Source: JANQPX01 sp050633905 (GTDB lineage: Bacteria; Pseudomonadota; Alphaproteobacteria; Geminicoccales; Geminicoccaceae). Taken from it: a DNA stretch of 64,000 bases. Positions 18,509 to 28,112 of the stretch are shown piece by piece. The notes under the pieces were generated by a model. It made no database searches. It was not told the origin of the DNA and worked only from the letters and a program-made list of their open reading frames with translations. The translations under genes and the position numbers were made by a program. Within the stretch, counting starts at the first letter, position 1, and the number at the start of each line of letters is the position of its first letter. The stretch is taken from the NCBI GenBank assembly GCA_050633905.1, contig JBOEHJ010000064.1, positions 1-64,000 of the forward strand. Direction: 5' to 3'.

Positions 18509-18533
18509 ACAGAGTACATCGTTAGTACGCTGT
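18509..18533. promoter_or_regulatory. Candidate LysR operator
   Basis: ACAGAGTAC-N7-GTACGCTGT, an inverted repeat matching at 8 of 9 positions, centred between the LysR gene (start 18481) and the DUF1330-like gene (start 18562). Size and position fit a LysR-type recognition site. Confidence 0.45.
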
Positions 18534-18561
18534 GATCATCTATCAAAAGAGGAGCGCAAAG

Positions 18562-18852
18562 ATGACCCATTACGCAATCGTCACTCTCGTGGTGAAAGAC
18601 CCGGCAAAATTGTCCGAATATCAAGCGGTTGGCGGACCTGCCGTGGCGAAGCATGGGGGGAAGGCCATCGCAGGCGGCGCCAAAACTCAAGCCCTGCAAC
18701 AGCCCCATGGCCCGACCATGGGTGTTGTCCTGATCTTCCCATCAGAGGGACACATTTCAGCTTGGCTGGAAGACCCTGAACTCGCTGAGGTTCATGCACT
18801 TCGTAACGCCGCCGCAGACGTCACGGTCCTCGCTATGCCAGCCATCGAATAG
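18562..18852 (+). CDS. DUF1330-like small protein
   Basis: 96-aa protein with the dimeric alpha/beta-barrel pattern of DUF1330: THYAIVTLVVKDPAKLSEYQ at the start, then GGKAIAGGA, MGVVLIFPSEGHISAWL and LRNAAADVTVLAM. ATG 18562 is preferred over an upstream in-frame start at 18532 because GAGGAGCG lies just before it. The biochemical role of the family is not settled. Divergent partner of the LysR gene at 17567-18481. Confidence 0.8.
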   Translation: MTHYAIVTLVVKDPAKLSEYQAVGGPAVAKHGGKAIAGGAKTQALQQPHGPTMGVVLIFPSEGHISAWLEDPELAEVHALRNAAADVTVLAMPAIE

Positions 18853-18959
18853 GATGTGCCCTGAAACTTTCTGTAGGAGATTAATGCTCTTACTTGGGGG
18901 CGTTGGCCTTAAGCAAAAAGAGGAGAGGGCCAGCGGCAGCTTGGTAAACAACCGAATAT

Positions 18960-20147
18960 TCAAGCGGCCTTCGCCGGCTTGGTGTCTTTCGGGCGAAGGA
19001 TTTTTTTGGCCGCGCGCAGGCGGGCCGCGCCGAATTTGTAGGTGTTGCGGGTTGCCAGGTAGCAATTGTGTTTAGCAAAGGAAATCAGCCGCCCGTGATT
19101 ATGGGCGACCAGGCGGAACCTTGCGAATTCGACGTTGCAAAAGTCCTTCTTCATCATGCTTGGACCGGACATATGGTCGAGGGTCGCCACGACCCCTTCC
19201 TCATCAAGGAGATGCAAGATGTGCAGCATCAGTACTTTGGAGGGCGAGAGGCTACCAAACGCCTGATCGAAGGCCATGAACAGGCCGTATTCGGTGCTGC
19301 CTGAGCGCAAAGTGAGGTTGAAGGCGATAAGGCGACCCTCGATCGTCAGACGATAAACCCGAAGATCACAGGTTTCGGCCAAGCATATGAGCTTTGCCTT
19401 CATACGCCGGCGTCGTTCTGGATCATCAAAGAAGCTTTGGCTGCTGATCGCACCCCGATGGCGTTTTTCCTGTTGCCGTGCGGAATGAAGCGAGAAAATC
19501 TCGTCGAACAGTTCCTCCGTCAGGCCATGATCCACGTGATAGGCAGCTGAGGGATGATCGCGGAAGGTCTTTCTTGAAAGCCTTTTGACCTCGCGCAGGC
19601 GGCTCTTCGGCAGATCCCGATCGATGACTTCGGCTAGGTTGTCGGTGAAAACTGTTTGGAAGCCAGGATCGAGCTCGATGCTCTTCGAGCCCTTCATCCA
19701 ACGCCGAAAAAATTGAAACTGCCCACTATCGGACAAGCCGCTCAAATCGAGCTGGTCCCAATCAGCTTGGCGCGAGCCGAAGAAAGCAACAAGGGCTTCC
19801 AGCACCGCTGTTTCGTCCGCCTCCGGATCGATCAGAATGGCCGGGTATTCATTGGCCAGATCCTTGATGCCCGTGCCGATGAACGACAGGCGCTTGATCC
19901 AAAAATGAGACCATTTCTGCACGACCAGCACGAATGGAGCGATCGCTACCAGCGTCTCAGCTTGAAAGACGAGGAAAAACGCTAATTGTTCCTTCCGCTG
20001 CGACAAGCCCAGATAGGTCTTGAGAAAAGGGGCTCGATAATAAAACGACCAATCCTCGCGAACCCGGTCCAACAAGGCGTCATAGGACGGCCCCTCATCC
20101 AGGAGCGCTTCCAGCGAGCTGATGGTTTTGACCTCGAATTCGGGCAT
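18960..20147 (-). CDS. FemAB/GNAT-like acyltransferase (BioF2-like)
   Basis: 395-aa cytoplasmic acyltransferase of the Acetyltransf_6 group. WSFYYRAPFLKTYLGLSQRKEQLAFFLVFQ leads the first GNAT half; RLREVKRLSRKTFRD is the basic helix, LFDEIFSLHSARQQEKRHRGAISS the signature helix, and LRVYRLTIEGRLIAFNLTLRS with YGLFMAFDQAFGSLSPSKVLM the second GNAT half. A short Lys/Ala-rich tail follows. Last gene of the minus operon 23573 > 21363 (phosphosugar transferase/GT4), 21207 > 20260 (formyltransferase), this gene. It may attach an acyl or amino-acid group to an amino sugar, as do its three relatives in this window; donor not determinable. Confidence 0.75.
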   Translation of the reverse strand: MPEFEVKTISSLEALLDEGPSYDALLDRVREDWSFYYRAPFLKTYLGLSQRKEQLAFFLVFQAETLVAIAPFVLVVQKWSHFWIKRLSFIGTGIKDLANEYPAILIDPEADETAVLEALVAFFGSRQADWDQLDLSGLSDSGQFQFFRRWMKGSKSIELDPGFQTVFTDNLAEVIDRDLPKSRLREVKRLSRKTFRDHPSAAYHVDHGLTEELFDEIFSLHSARQQEKRHRGAISSQSFFDDPERRRRMKAKLICLAETCDLRVYRLTIEGRLIAFNLTLRSGSTEYGLFMAFDQAFGSLSPSKVLMLHILHLLDEEGVVATLDHMSGPSMMKKDFCNVEFARFRLVAHNHGRLISFAKHNCYLATRNTYKFGAARLRAAKKILRPKDTKPAKAA

Positions 20148-20259
20148 TGCCCATGTCCTTGATTGTCGATCTTTAGTGGCGTGGCCACATCATGTATTTC
20201 AGATAAGTTCTTCTGTTGCGCTCAGGCTCATGTTCCGATCAGCGCCACGCTGCTGCCAT

Positions 20260-21207
20260 TCACGCCATCGATCTGATGAAGCCGTCAAGGTTCATTCTAG
20301 TTCGAATTTCTATATCACCTTCCGGGTGACAGTAATAACACCGGCCTTGCCGCTTTTCTATCATCTTGGCACCCTCATCTAGCTGATTGCGTTTACGCAC
20401 CAGGCGATCATGCCCCAGCACCTCCAAGCGATAGAGCTTGTTCGGGCCGGTATTGGCTTTGATCACATCAGGCCAGTCTTGGACAAAACGAAGGACGTTC
20501 CAGACCTGATCGAGGGACAGGGAGGCAAGATCGATCATGTCATGAAAGGTCTTGGGGCTGACATTGCGTGTGGACGGTTTTTTATCGGCGCAGGTTTGTG
20601 GCCGGGCAGTCTGCTTGAGCGCTGCGAAATCGTCTAGAACCTCGACCACTAAGGGAGCGCCCAATTCCTCGATGGCGATCCTGGCGAGCTGTTTTTCCGT
20701 TAGTCCGAGGTCGATCGGACGCGTGTTTTGCGCCAGGATATCGCCTTGATCCACCTTCTCTGTCAGCAGGTGAACGGTCGCGGCCGCCTCCCTCACCTGA
20801 TCGACCGCCATCCAAAAAAATGGATTCGCCCCGCGATAGGCCGGCAGTTTCGAAGGATGCAGGTTGATCGCTTGGTCCGGCAAGAGGGAAAAGAAAGACG
20901 TCGGCAGAACAGGTGTTTGGGCAACCACCATGATGTCGGCCTCGATATCTCGGACCAGCTGGCTTGCCTGATCCAATTCCCGCCCGCGCACATGGATATA
21001 AGGAATGTCGTGTAGCCGACAGGTGGCGGCGGCTGTTCTAGGCTGACCCAGAACGCCTTCGTGAAACCGGTTATAGAGTGCTCGCGATTTGCTCAGCCGA
21101 TGCTCCGGCTTGCCGAAATCGACGAAGGCCGAGACGCGATGCCGGCTTTGCAAAAGGGCCTTGAAAACAGGATGATTGCCACTCGTGCAAAGCACCACAC
21201 GCTTCAT
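20260..21207 (-). CDS. Formyltransferase-family enzyme, possibly sugar N-formyltransferase
   Basis: 315-aa protein of the 10-formyl-THF-dependent formyltransferase fold. The catalytic triad is visible: Asn115 and His117 in INLHPSKLPAYRGANPF, and Asp153 in LLTEKVDQGDIL. The C-terminal half, with ARPQTCADKKPSTRNVSPKTFHDMIDLASLS and a short beta-domain, is close to methionyl-tRNA formyltransferase in layout but not a housekeeping fmt by context. Located between the fused transferase and a FemAB-like gene, it could N-formylate an amino sugar, as known for sugar formyltransferases in O-antigen loci. Confidence is good for the fold and moderate for the sugar substrate. Confidence 0.8.
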   Translation of the reverse strand: MKRVVLCTSGNHPVFKALLQSRHRVSAFVDFGKPEHRLSKSRALYNRFHEGVLGQPRTAAATCRLHDIPYIHVRGRELDQASQLVRDIEADIMVVAQTPVLPTSFFSLLPDQAINLHPSKLPAYRGANPFFWMAVDQVREAAATVHLLTEKVDQGDILAQNTRPIDLGLTEKQLARIAIEELGAPLVVEVLDDFAALKQTARPQTCADKKPSTRNVSPKTFHDMIDLASLSLDQVWNVLRFVQDWPDVIKANTGPNKLYRLEVLGHDRLVRKRNQLDEGAKMIEKRQGRCYYCHPEGDIEIRTRMNLDGFIRSMA

Positions 21208-21362
21208 CGGGAACGACTTTCCTCAGGTCCAATAAGGTCCAGTCGGGGCCTTGAAAGGAGCTGAGTCAAGAGCGGGTATACTCCCGACATGAGGCCTGCA
21301 TACCCCAGGATTTCCTGGCGCGTTCTTCAAGAGCAGTAAAACCAAATGACGTGGACATTCCA

Positions 21363-23573
21363 TTAAACTGTGCGGGGTGCTGTGAGGGGCTGATCGGATT
21401 TTGGGCTGGGTTCGACGTCCTTGCTGATCTTTTGATAGATCGACAAGGTTGTACGCACCACCTGTTCGACATGAAACTCCTGTTCGACCAGCTGCCGGCC
21501 ACGCTCGCCCATGCGCTGGCAGCGATCAGGCTCCTCCAGCAAGGCCGTGATGGCGTCCACGATGGCTGACACGTTGCGCGCCGGCACCTGTAGGCCGTTT
21601 TCCTCATGCCGGCAGATATCCTGGCATCCCGGCATGTCAGTGGTGATGATCGGCCGCCGGCAGGCAGCGGCTTCGATCAAGCATTTGGGCACGCCTTCCC
21701 GATAATATGTCGGCAGGCAGACGATCGTGCTTTGCGCATAGAGGCTCGGCATGTCATCGCAATAGCCAAGCCAGTTGACGATCCCCTCGTCATGCCAGGC
21801 CCTGAGCTTCCAGGCCGGCACGGCATCGGGATTATGATCCGGCACCTCGCCTGCCAGCCAAAAGCGAACATCATGGCCCCGCGCCCGAATGGCGGTTGCG
21901 GCATCGACAAATTGCTGAATGCCTTTCGACCAAAGCATGCGCGCCGGCAGAATGACCGTCGGTGTCTCATCGGGCTCCAGAGGGGCGTTATAGACTTTGG
22001 GATCGACACCTGAGCCGGGGATTAAGGTGGTACGGCTGGAGGCGACCAAGCCCGCCTCGACGAACTCGTCAAGATCCCGTCGGTTTTGAAAGATCACATG
22101 GCCGTTTTTGTGTTTCATGGCCAAGCGGCAAAGCATCTTCGCCGGCGCCCTGGCCAAGCGCATTTTCCAGCTACCGCCCTTCTTTTGAAAGAGCTGACCG
22201 AGCCCGCTCAGCGCCATGACGCAGCCTTCCACGCGAAGCAGTCTGCTCAGCAAGCCACCGTAAACCACGGGCTTGATAGTCACGCAATGGGTGAGATCGG
22301 GCCGGAGCCGGCGCATAATCCGCGCGAGATCGATAAAGAACTTCACGTCCTTCACCGGGTTCAGCCCGGTGCGATCGATGGTGAGTTGGTGAAGCCGGAT
22401 ACCGTGGCGGCTCAGCGTCTCAGTATCGCCATTGTCGAACGCGGCGAGATGCACGTCGTAGCCGTTCTCAATCGCGCCGATCGCAAGGGACAGCCGATGG
22501 GACACGAAAAACCGGGTGTCGTTGACAATGAACAACAGCCGCCTGCCGGACGCCATAGCGGCGTCATCGGCTTCGGTGACACCATCTTTACCGCCCTTGG
22601 CCCAGAGGATCACAAGCGCGTAGACCAAAGGTGTAATCACCACCATGGGAAGGAACATCCAGGGCACCATGAGACCCAGGAACCCTGGCCCCGCGGCGAC
22701 ACTGAAATAGATCGGATAGGCCTGACGCCAAGGCAGGCGACGGCAGAGATAGTGATGAAAATGCCGGTTGTCGCCCCTAAGCGGCGATTGTCCTCGGAGC
22801 ATGCGGGTCACAGCGAGACGCGCGCAATCGAGCACGGGGATGATGAACCAGAGAACGCCTGCCGATTCCGGCAGGCTAGCTTCGGGATGGCTGTGCATGT
22901 AGATGGTCAGCAAGCCAACCACGGCGCCGATCAGATAGGTGCCTGAATCGCCCAGAAACAGCTTGCCGGACCAGTTATAGACGAACACGATCGCCGCGCA
23001 GACGACCAGTGCATTCATTACTGAAATCAGCTCGGGCGGGGCATATTGGCTGAGCCCGTAGAGCCAAAAGGTGGCCATGCCAAGCACGATCCCGTTCCGC
23101 CCGTCCGACATGTTGACGGCATTCATCAAGGCCGCGATGCACAATACGGAAAACGGTAAGGCGAGCAGGCCAAGATCGAGATAGCCGATTGCATCGAAGT
23201 CGAGCCAGGCGAGAACGAACCGAGGCTCGACCAAGCCGGCGAGGACGAGCACGCCGATCGAGACAAGCAGTCGATGGATGGGCGAGAGATTGTGGCGATC
23301 GTCGAGAAACCCGAGGAGCCAGAAACTGAAAGCGGCGGCGCCAAGCGTCATGAAGAAGGGCGCATAATTCGGCGTTTCCGCCGTGCCCATCGCCAACAGC
23401 GCCACCAGAGGAACCAGGAGCGCCAAGCCGCCTATAAGGGGGGTAGGTTTTGCGTGGCTTTTTAATTTTCGATCAGGCTTGTCAACAACGCCTAATTTTT
23501 TACCAAGATAATCCGCCTTTTCGCAGATCACAAAGACAATAATAAAGACTAGGATTCCAAAAGAAGCAAACAT
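21363..23573 (-). CDS. Fusion: WecA/MraY-like phosphosugar transferase + GT4 glycosyltransferase
   Basis: 736-aa two-domain protein. Residues 1 to about 330 form a polyprenyl-phosphate sugar-1-phosphate transferase with many membrane segments and WecA-type motifs: GFLDD (Asp91-92), NAVNMSDGRNG (151-161), FLGDSGTYLIG (207-216) and NRHFHHYL (269-276). From about residue 344 (RRLLFIVNDTRFFVSHRLSLA) a complete cytoplasmic GT4 domain follows, with PARMLWSKGIQQFV and TYYREGVPKCLIEAAACRRPIITTD. The layout implies that one protein loads the first sugar on undecaprenyl phosphate and adds the second. The reading frame is continuous through the linker, so it is a true fusion. First gene of the operon with the formyltransferase and a FemAB-like gene. 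Confidence 0.88.
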   Translation of the reverse strand: MFASFGILVFIIVFVICEKADYLGKKLGVVDKPDRKLKSHAKPTPLIGGLALLVPLVALLAMGTAETPNYAPFFMTLGAAAFSFWLLGFLDDRHNLSPIHRLLVSIGVLVLAGLVEPRFVLAWLDFDAIGYLDLGLLALPFSVLCIAALMNAVNMSDGRNGIVLGMATFWLYGLSQYAPPELISVMNALVVCAAIVFVYNWSGKLFLGDSGTYLIGAVVGLLTIYMHSHPEASLPESAGVLWFIIPVLDCARLAVTRMLRGQSPLRGDNRHFHHYLCRRLPWRQAYPIYFSVAAGPGFLGLMVPWMFLPMVVITPLVYALVILWAKGGKDGVTEADDAAMASGRRLLFIVNDTRFFVSHRLSLAIGAIENGYDVHLAAFDNGDTETLSRHGIRLHQLTIDRTGLNPVKDVKFFIDLARIMRRLRPDLTHCVTIKPVVYGGLLSRLLRVEGCVMALSGLGQLFQKKGGSWKMRLARAPAKMLCRLAMKHKNGHVIFQNRRDLDEFVEAGLVASSRTTLIPGSGVDPKVYNAPLEPDETPTVILPARMLWSKGIQQFVDAATAIRARGHDVRFWLAGEVPDHNPDAVPAWKLRAWHDEGIVNWLGYCDDMPSLYAQSTIVCLPTYYREGVPKCLIEAAACRRPIITTDMPGCQDICRHEENGLQVPARNVSAIVDAITALLEEPDRCQRMGERGRQLVEQEFHVEQVVRTTLSIYQKISKDVEPSPKSDQPLTAPRTV

Positions 23574-24048
23574 TGATCACCTGCGATTTCTGCAGATGTT
23601 TTTGGCATGCTGAATCAATTTCATCATGGCAACGACGCCCTTTAATACATTCCACGTTCCAAACATAAAGAAGCCGAACTGCAGTACAGACAGAGAAAAA
23701 GCAAGCGTAACCAACAAAAACCCAAACTACAAAGAAACCTTGAATACAAACATTCAATTCCATGACAACAAAAATACAATCACTCAATACTAAAATTGGC
23801 GTGTTTATGTTCTGCAAATAGCAATAGGAAAAATCCTGCTTCTATTTGTAATTTTTCGATTATGTCGAAATAACATCGCTTCGAGTGTACGTCAATATGA
23901 CACAGATCATTTTATCTTGTATGTGTATTTGTAGTTTTTTATCTTCTATTTGAAATCAACCATTGATTTATATACAATTTGCTTCGTCGAATTGGCGATC
24001 GTGCAGTGATGTATTTATATGAATGATGATCGCTCATCCTGAAAGAAT

Positions 24049-24063
24049 CAGGCATTGTTGCCT
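24049..24063. repeat. 15-bp word shared with 38819-38833
   Basis: CAGGCATTGTTGCCT occurs here and identically at 38819. It resembles the terminal inverted repeats of some IS5-type elements but no transposase is visible at either site. The gene-free stretch 23574-24836 (1.26 kb) around it is very AT-rich up to about 24010, then GC-normal without recognisable protein; it may hold decayed DNA and the promoter of the fusion gene. Confidence 0.3.
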
Positions 24064-24520
24064 TACTAAGTTCCCGACATCCGTGTTCAGCGGTTTTCAG
24101 GCAACGGTCAGTCCGTTAGTGACGTCGTTCCCAAGGTTGCCTCGCGTGGCGATGATTTCCTTTGGAAAGGCTGGTGTCAGTCGAGGCAGCACCAACGTCA
24201 TGGATAGCATCAGCAATGAAGTCGAGGCGACAATGCAGATGGATCGTCGTTCGGCGTCAGTCAATCGAAGCGCGATGCGAGCGGACTTTGCCGCTATGGA
24301 GGGAAGCATCGGCGGCTTTGAAGGTACGGAACTCAACCCGTTGCAACGGCCGCCAAGACACGCCCCTCGGTCGCCAGAAAACGTGTTATGCCAACACGCT
24401 CGCACAATGACCGCTTGACCATTCCCGAACATACCGCCCGCGATCTGCTCAAGTTTAGCGTTCAGGCTCTCTGATTGGCGTTAACGTTTTCTCAATCTTA
24501 GCTTGGCATCATAGCCTTTA

Positions 24521-24599
24521 GGTCCACGTGATCCTGGGAATCCGGCCCTGGCCCATCCTCTTTCAATCGGGCAGGCGGATGCCGAGGATCACATGGACC
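24521..24599. repeat. Intergenic palindrome, second family, copy D
   Basis: GGTCCACGTGATCCTGG (24521-24537) pairs with CCGAGGATCACATGGACC (24582-24599). Arms and loop (GGCAGGCGGAT) match copy B at 14742-14821. Located downstream of the spermidine-synthase-like gene. Confidence 0.6.
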
Positions 24600-24836
24600 A
24601 AGAAAAGCTCTACCAGAACAACAGTCACCAAACGTCAAGAAGACGAGATCGGCCAGCCGACCCGATCGATGGAACAAACCGGCCCTTGGTCGGGTGGTTT
24701 GGTATCGCAGCCGATATGTTCTGGCACTCATGCTCGATGCTCAGCCGCAGGTGACCCTCGATATCTAGCAGTAGCGCCCCTCTGGCTCGATCACACAAGC
24801 CTATAGAGCAAGGAGGTCTATCTCCACATGCTGCCT

Positions 24837-27215
24837 TCACCGCACATGCGCTGACATGCTACCTGGAGCCGCCTGATAGGGTGCCTTCGCCGATCGCATG
24901 AAGTCGGCATAGCGGTAGGTGAGGTAGTATTCGCTGTTGGGACCGTAATCCCGGTTAAGCGGCGCGCCAATCGTGTTCTCCAAGATCACGTCCTGGTCTG
25001 CGGTGATCATCTCCATCACCTGCTTCCGATCGAAATCGGTCAACGCCGGATCGATCTGAATAGTACTGTCTGACGCTACATAGCTGTTGTCGTTAAGCCG
25101 GAGCGCTGATGTAAAGACGCTGGCCACCGTGCGCGCTGTCGAGAAGGGGTCAGCGGAGCGGAAAAACAGCAAACCATCCTCCTCAAGATGAGCGCGGATA
25201 GTTTCGAAGAATTCGACAGAAAAGATGTTACCGCTATAGGCCTGTGCTGCATGCAGCGGCCACATCATCACGATGTCGAACTTAGTGTCGGGATTGGCTT
25301 GCAGCCATCGGCGGCCATCGTCGATAATGATCGCTACCTTGTCGGCGTTTTCCTCGATCAGCTGGCCCCTTTCGGTGTCCCTGGTCATATCAGGTAACAA
25401 CGAATTCAGCTCGACGACGGTCAATGATTCGACCCTTGGGTCGCTTGCTAAGGTCGAGACCATAATGCTGTCGCCAAGGCCAATGGTCAGCACGTTGAAG
25501 GGACCTTCGCGCGCCGCCAAGGCCATCTTGATCTCGACATCCTCATGATGTTTGCTGCCGATCGACCCGTGCCTCGAGCCGTCGATGTAAAGCATCATCT
25601 CATTCAAGATTTTGGTTTCTTCCTTGAACGCAATGATCTCGCTCTGGGTGCGCAATGCCACCACGCCGGAGCTGTTTTCAGCGATCTTCAGCTCCACGTT
25701 GGCAAAATCCCCGAGATGCAGAGCCCGGATCAAGCGATGCTTCTCCGGGAACAGGAATACCGCCAGAACGATCAAGGCCCCCGCCGTGCCCACGCCAACC
25801 TTCGTTGCCATCGTCCGATCTGCTGTTCGATCTCGAATACCGTAAAACACCAGCAGGGACATCGCACAGCCAAAGACGATCAACAGCTTGATCGTAATCT
25901 CGGTGCCAAAAACATGAAGCAGAAGAAAGCCGACCCCAAGGCCTCCAAGGCATGATCCCAAAATATTCGCGAAGTAGATTCCGGCGACGGAACCGCCAAG
26001 TGCGCTTACCCTCTCGCTGCCTTCCCGCATCAGGTTTGGCAAGCCATACCCCATCAGGAAGGCCGGCAGCGTGATGATCGAGACCGTCCAAAATAGAATG
26101 TCCAACGCCGAATAGACGGCGTTCAGGGTGAGATGACCTGTCGCCAGATCGAGCGATGGGTGAAAGGGAGTAAAAAATGAGGCAGCGATGACATGGCGAA
26201 GGCCGAGCCCAGGGCTCAAATAGCCAAGCATGGAAAAGAAAATCAGCGCATAGGCGGCGATGCCCAATTGGCTCCAGGCAAAGCGCTTGGCCCATCCCGC
26301 TTGTCCAATCGATCGCTGGCTTGCCAGAGACCCGATCGCTAGGCTACTGAGGAACATGAACAGGACCGTTCCGAAGACGTAGACGTTGCCGTGCATCAAG
26401 AGAGTGGCCACCCGGTACCAGACAATTTCGTAGCCCAGCGCAATGACCCCAGAGAAAAACGCGCAGGCTAGCACCGCGCTATAGGAGAGGCTGACGCCGG
26501 TCCCTCGATCCGCCACCTCGTCAGGACCATTGCCGCTTTCGTCAATCGCCGTACGGCCTGACCCACGCTTCTTCGGCAACAGCCCGATCACCAGAAAACC
26601 GAGCAAGACGTTCAAGATGGCCGCGAGCCATGTGGTGCCTGCCAGTCCGAAGTATCCGATTAGAAGATAGGCGGTGATGAGTGCGCCAAAGGCAGCGCCG
26701 AGCGCGTTGACGCCGTATAATGCGGCAAGGCGCGGGCCGATCGACGCCTTCGTGGTGACGACAACGCAGCACATCAACGGCAAGGTCATGCCCATCAAGG
26801 CGGTGGGGACAAGCAATAGTAGCGCCGTCGCCAGGATCACCGCGCCAAGCGGGCTGCCAGCATAGGCTTCACCAACGAGCGGGAAAATGGCCAGACTGGC
26901 GATCCCGAAGACGCCGATTAACACTTCGACAATGGCATAGACCCGGCTAACGGCATGAACACGATCGCCCATCCATCCACCGATCAGCGACCCGATGCCC
27001 AATCCCAGCATGAAGACCACAACTACGATCGTGGTCGCGTAGATATCGACGCCGAAATACAGCGTCAACAAGCGCTGCCAGATGACCTGGTAGATCAGCG
27101 AGGGGATACCGGCCAGGAAGAAGATCGCCAGGCTGGCGGTTAGTCCGGCGTTGGTTTTATCGTTAGATTTGAGAATGCCCCAATTGTCACTGTCTTCGAG
27201 CGCTATGTTTTTCAT
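24837..27215 (-). CDS. Spermidine-synthase-like multi-spanning membrane protein
   Basis: 792 aa from ATG 27215 (a TTG at 27281 would add 22 residues). Two MFS/polyamine-transporter-like membrane blocks, about 14 hydrophobic segments in all (LAIFFLAGIPSLIYQVIWQRLL at the front and FFSGVIALGYEIVWYRVATLL in the middle), are followed by a soluble spermidine-synthase-like Rossmann domain: LTIGLGDSIMVSTLA, LTVVELNSLLPD, IIIDDGRRWL. Where aminopropyltransferases have the catalytic Asp (yD-x-I-x-x-D), this protein reads FDIVMMWPLHAA, so polyamine synthesis is unlikely. Fused proteins of this kind often lie in glycan clusters with unknown role. Downstream of a methyltransferase gene on the same strand. 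Confidence 0.8.
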   Translation of the reverse strand: MKNIALEDSDNWGILKSNDKTNAGLTASLAIFFLAGIPSLIYQVIWQRLLTLYFGVDIYATTIVVVVFMLGLGIGSLIGGWMGDRVHAVSRVYAIVEVLIGVFGIASLAIFPLVGEAYAGSPLGAVILATALLLLVPTALMGMTLPLMCCVVVTTKASIGPRLAALYGVNALGAAFGALITAYLLIGYFGLAGTTWLAAILNVLLGFLVIGLLPKKRGSGRTAIDESGNGPDEVADRGTGVSLSYSAVLACAFFSGVIALGYEIVWYRVATLLMHGNVYVFGTVLFMFLSSLAIGSLASQRSIGQAGWAKRFAWSQLGIAAYALIFFSMLGYLSPGLGLRHVIAASFFTPFHPSLDLATGHLTLNAVYSALDILFWTVSIITLPAFLMGYGLPNLMREGSERVSALGGSVAGIYFANILGSCLGGLGVGFLLLHVFGTEITIKLLIVFGCAMSLLVFYGIRDRTADRTMATKVGVGTAGALIVLAVFLFPEKHRLIRALHLGDFANVELKIAENSSGVVALRTQSEIIAFKEETKILNEMMLYIDGSRHGSIGSKHHEDVEIKMALAAREGPFNVLTIGLGDSIMVSTLASDPRVESLTVVELNSLLPDMTRDTERGQLIEENADKVAIIIDDGRRWLQANPDTKFDIVMMWPLHAAQAYSGNIFSVEFFETIRAHLEEDGLLFFRSADPFSTARTVASVFTSALRLNDNSYVASDSTIQIDPALTDFDRKQVMEMITADQDVILENTIGAPLNRDYGPNSEYYLTYRYADFMRSAKAPYQAAPGSMSAHVR

Positions 27216-27383
27216 ATGTTCCAACTGACGCTTCTCGGCCGTTCCTATGGCCTTGCCGCTGATGAATATCGGAGTTCGCAAATGGCAGTTTTAAAGGACA
27301 AGGTAGGTCGAGCTGGAATCATTTAGCCGCTGGCGTTTCAAGCCCCTTCAAAGCCAGCACAGCATCGGGCGATAAGGTTGATC

Positions 27384-28112
27384 TCAGCTCGGCGTCGATT
27401 TCTCCAGGCGGATGTCGAAACGGTAATGTGAAGTCAAAAGGTCATTATGCTGATCCAAAATCTGGCAGCGATAGCCCATGTCGTCGGCGGTTTCGGTGAT
27501 GAAAGCTCGGTCCCACCAAGAGCCGATGGCATTGCGCGCAGCATCACGTTTTTCGCTTCCAGGTGCGAGACTACCCGATCGATCAAGGAAATTGTCCATC
27601 CTCGATTTGTCCGGCACGCCCGAGAAGAAAACGATGCCCTTGTCGGCCAGCCCCATCGAAATCTTGGTCAGGATCGTGCGGAACTGTGTCGTCTCAAAAT
27701 GCTGAAGGGCGTCCGTCATGGCGACCTTATCGATAACATCATCACCAGCAAATTTTGAGGGGTCTATCTCCAGAACGGAGCTTTGAATGTACTGGATGTT
27801 GGGCAAGCTGTGATGCTTCTTGGCAACCTCCATCAGAGGTATCGAGTAGTCGACGCCGAAAACCTTACGGCAAGACTGGGCAAATTTGTACGTGATGAGG
27901 CCATTGCCACAGCAAAGGTCCATGACGGTGTCGGTCGACGCCAATTCGAGACCTTGAAACAAGGTCGACACCAGCAGGTCTATTTGTTCATCAGAAACCG
28001 GCTTGCCCTTCGACGTTCTACCAACCTGCTTTAAAAATTCGGTCTCGCCAAGAAGTCGCGGCTTCTTATCCCAATAGTCTTGCCAATCAATCAACGACCC
28101 GTTCCTTTTCAT
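27384..28112 (-). CDS. Class I SAM-dependent methyltransferase
   Basis: 242-aa methyltransferase. DTVMDLCCGNGLITYKFA is SAM motif I, KVFGVDYSIPLMEVAKKH motif II, and IDKVAMTDALQHFE the post-II segment. SWWDRAFITETADDMGYRCQIL near the C-terminus matches small-molecule methyltransferases found in glycan loci. It lies between the Wzc2 gene and the spermidine-synthase-like gene, all on the minus strand, with palindrome copy E in the 373-nt gap on its upstream side. Target unknown. Confidence 0.85.
   Translation of the reverse strand: MKRNGSLIDWQDYWDKKPRLLGETEFLKQVGRTSKGKPVSDEQIDLLVSTLFQGLELASTDTVMDLCCGNGLITYKFAQSCRKVFGVDYSIPLMEVAKKHHSLPNIQYIQSSVLEIDPSKFAGDDVIDKVAMTDALQHFETTQFRTILTKISMGLADKGIVFFSGVPDKSRMDNFLDRSGSLAPGSEKRDAARNAIGSWWDRAFITETADDMGYRCQILDQHNDLLTSHYRFDIRLEKSTPS

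Noticed and set aside
23500..23817. 105-codon minus-strand frame, Cys/Val/Phe-rich
   Set aside because: Overlaps the start of the fusion gene and lies in AT-rich non-coding sequence; no family pattern.
24023..24432. Overlapping frames of 131 (plus) and 111 (minus) codons, possible IS remnant
   Set aside because: Neither translation matches a transposase or other family I know, and the IS-like end is only a 15-bp word.
24837..27215. True spermidine synthase
   Set aside because: The catalytic Asp region is not conserved and the protein carries two long membrane blocks.
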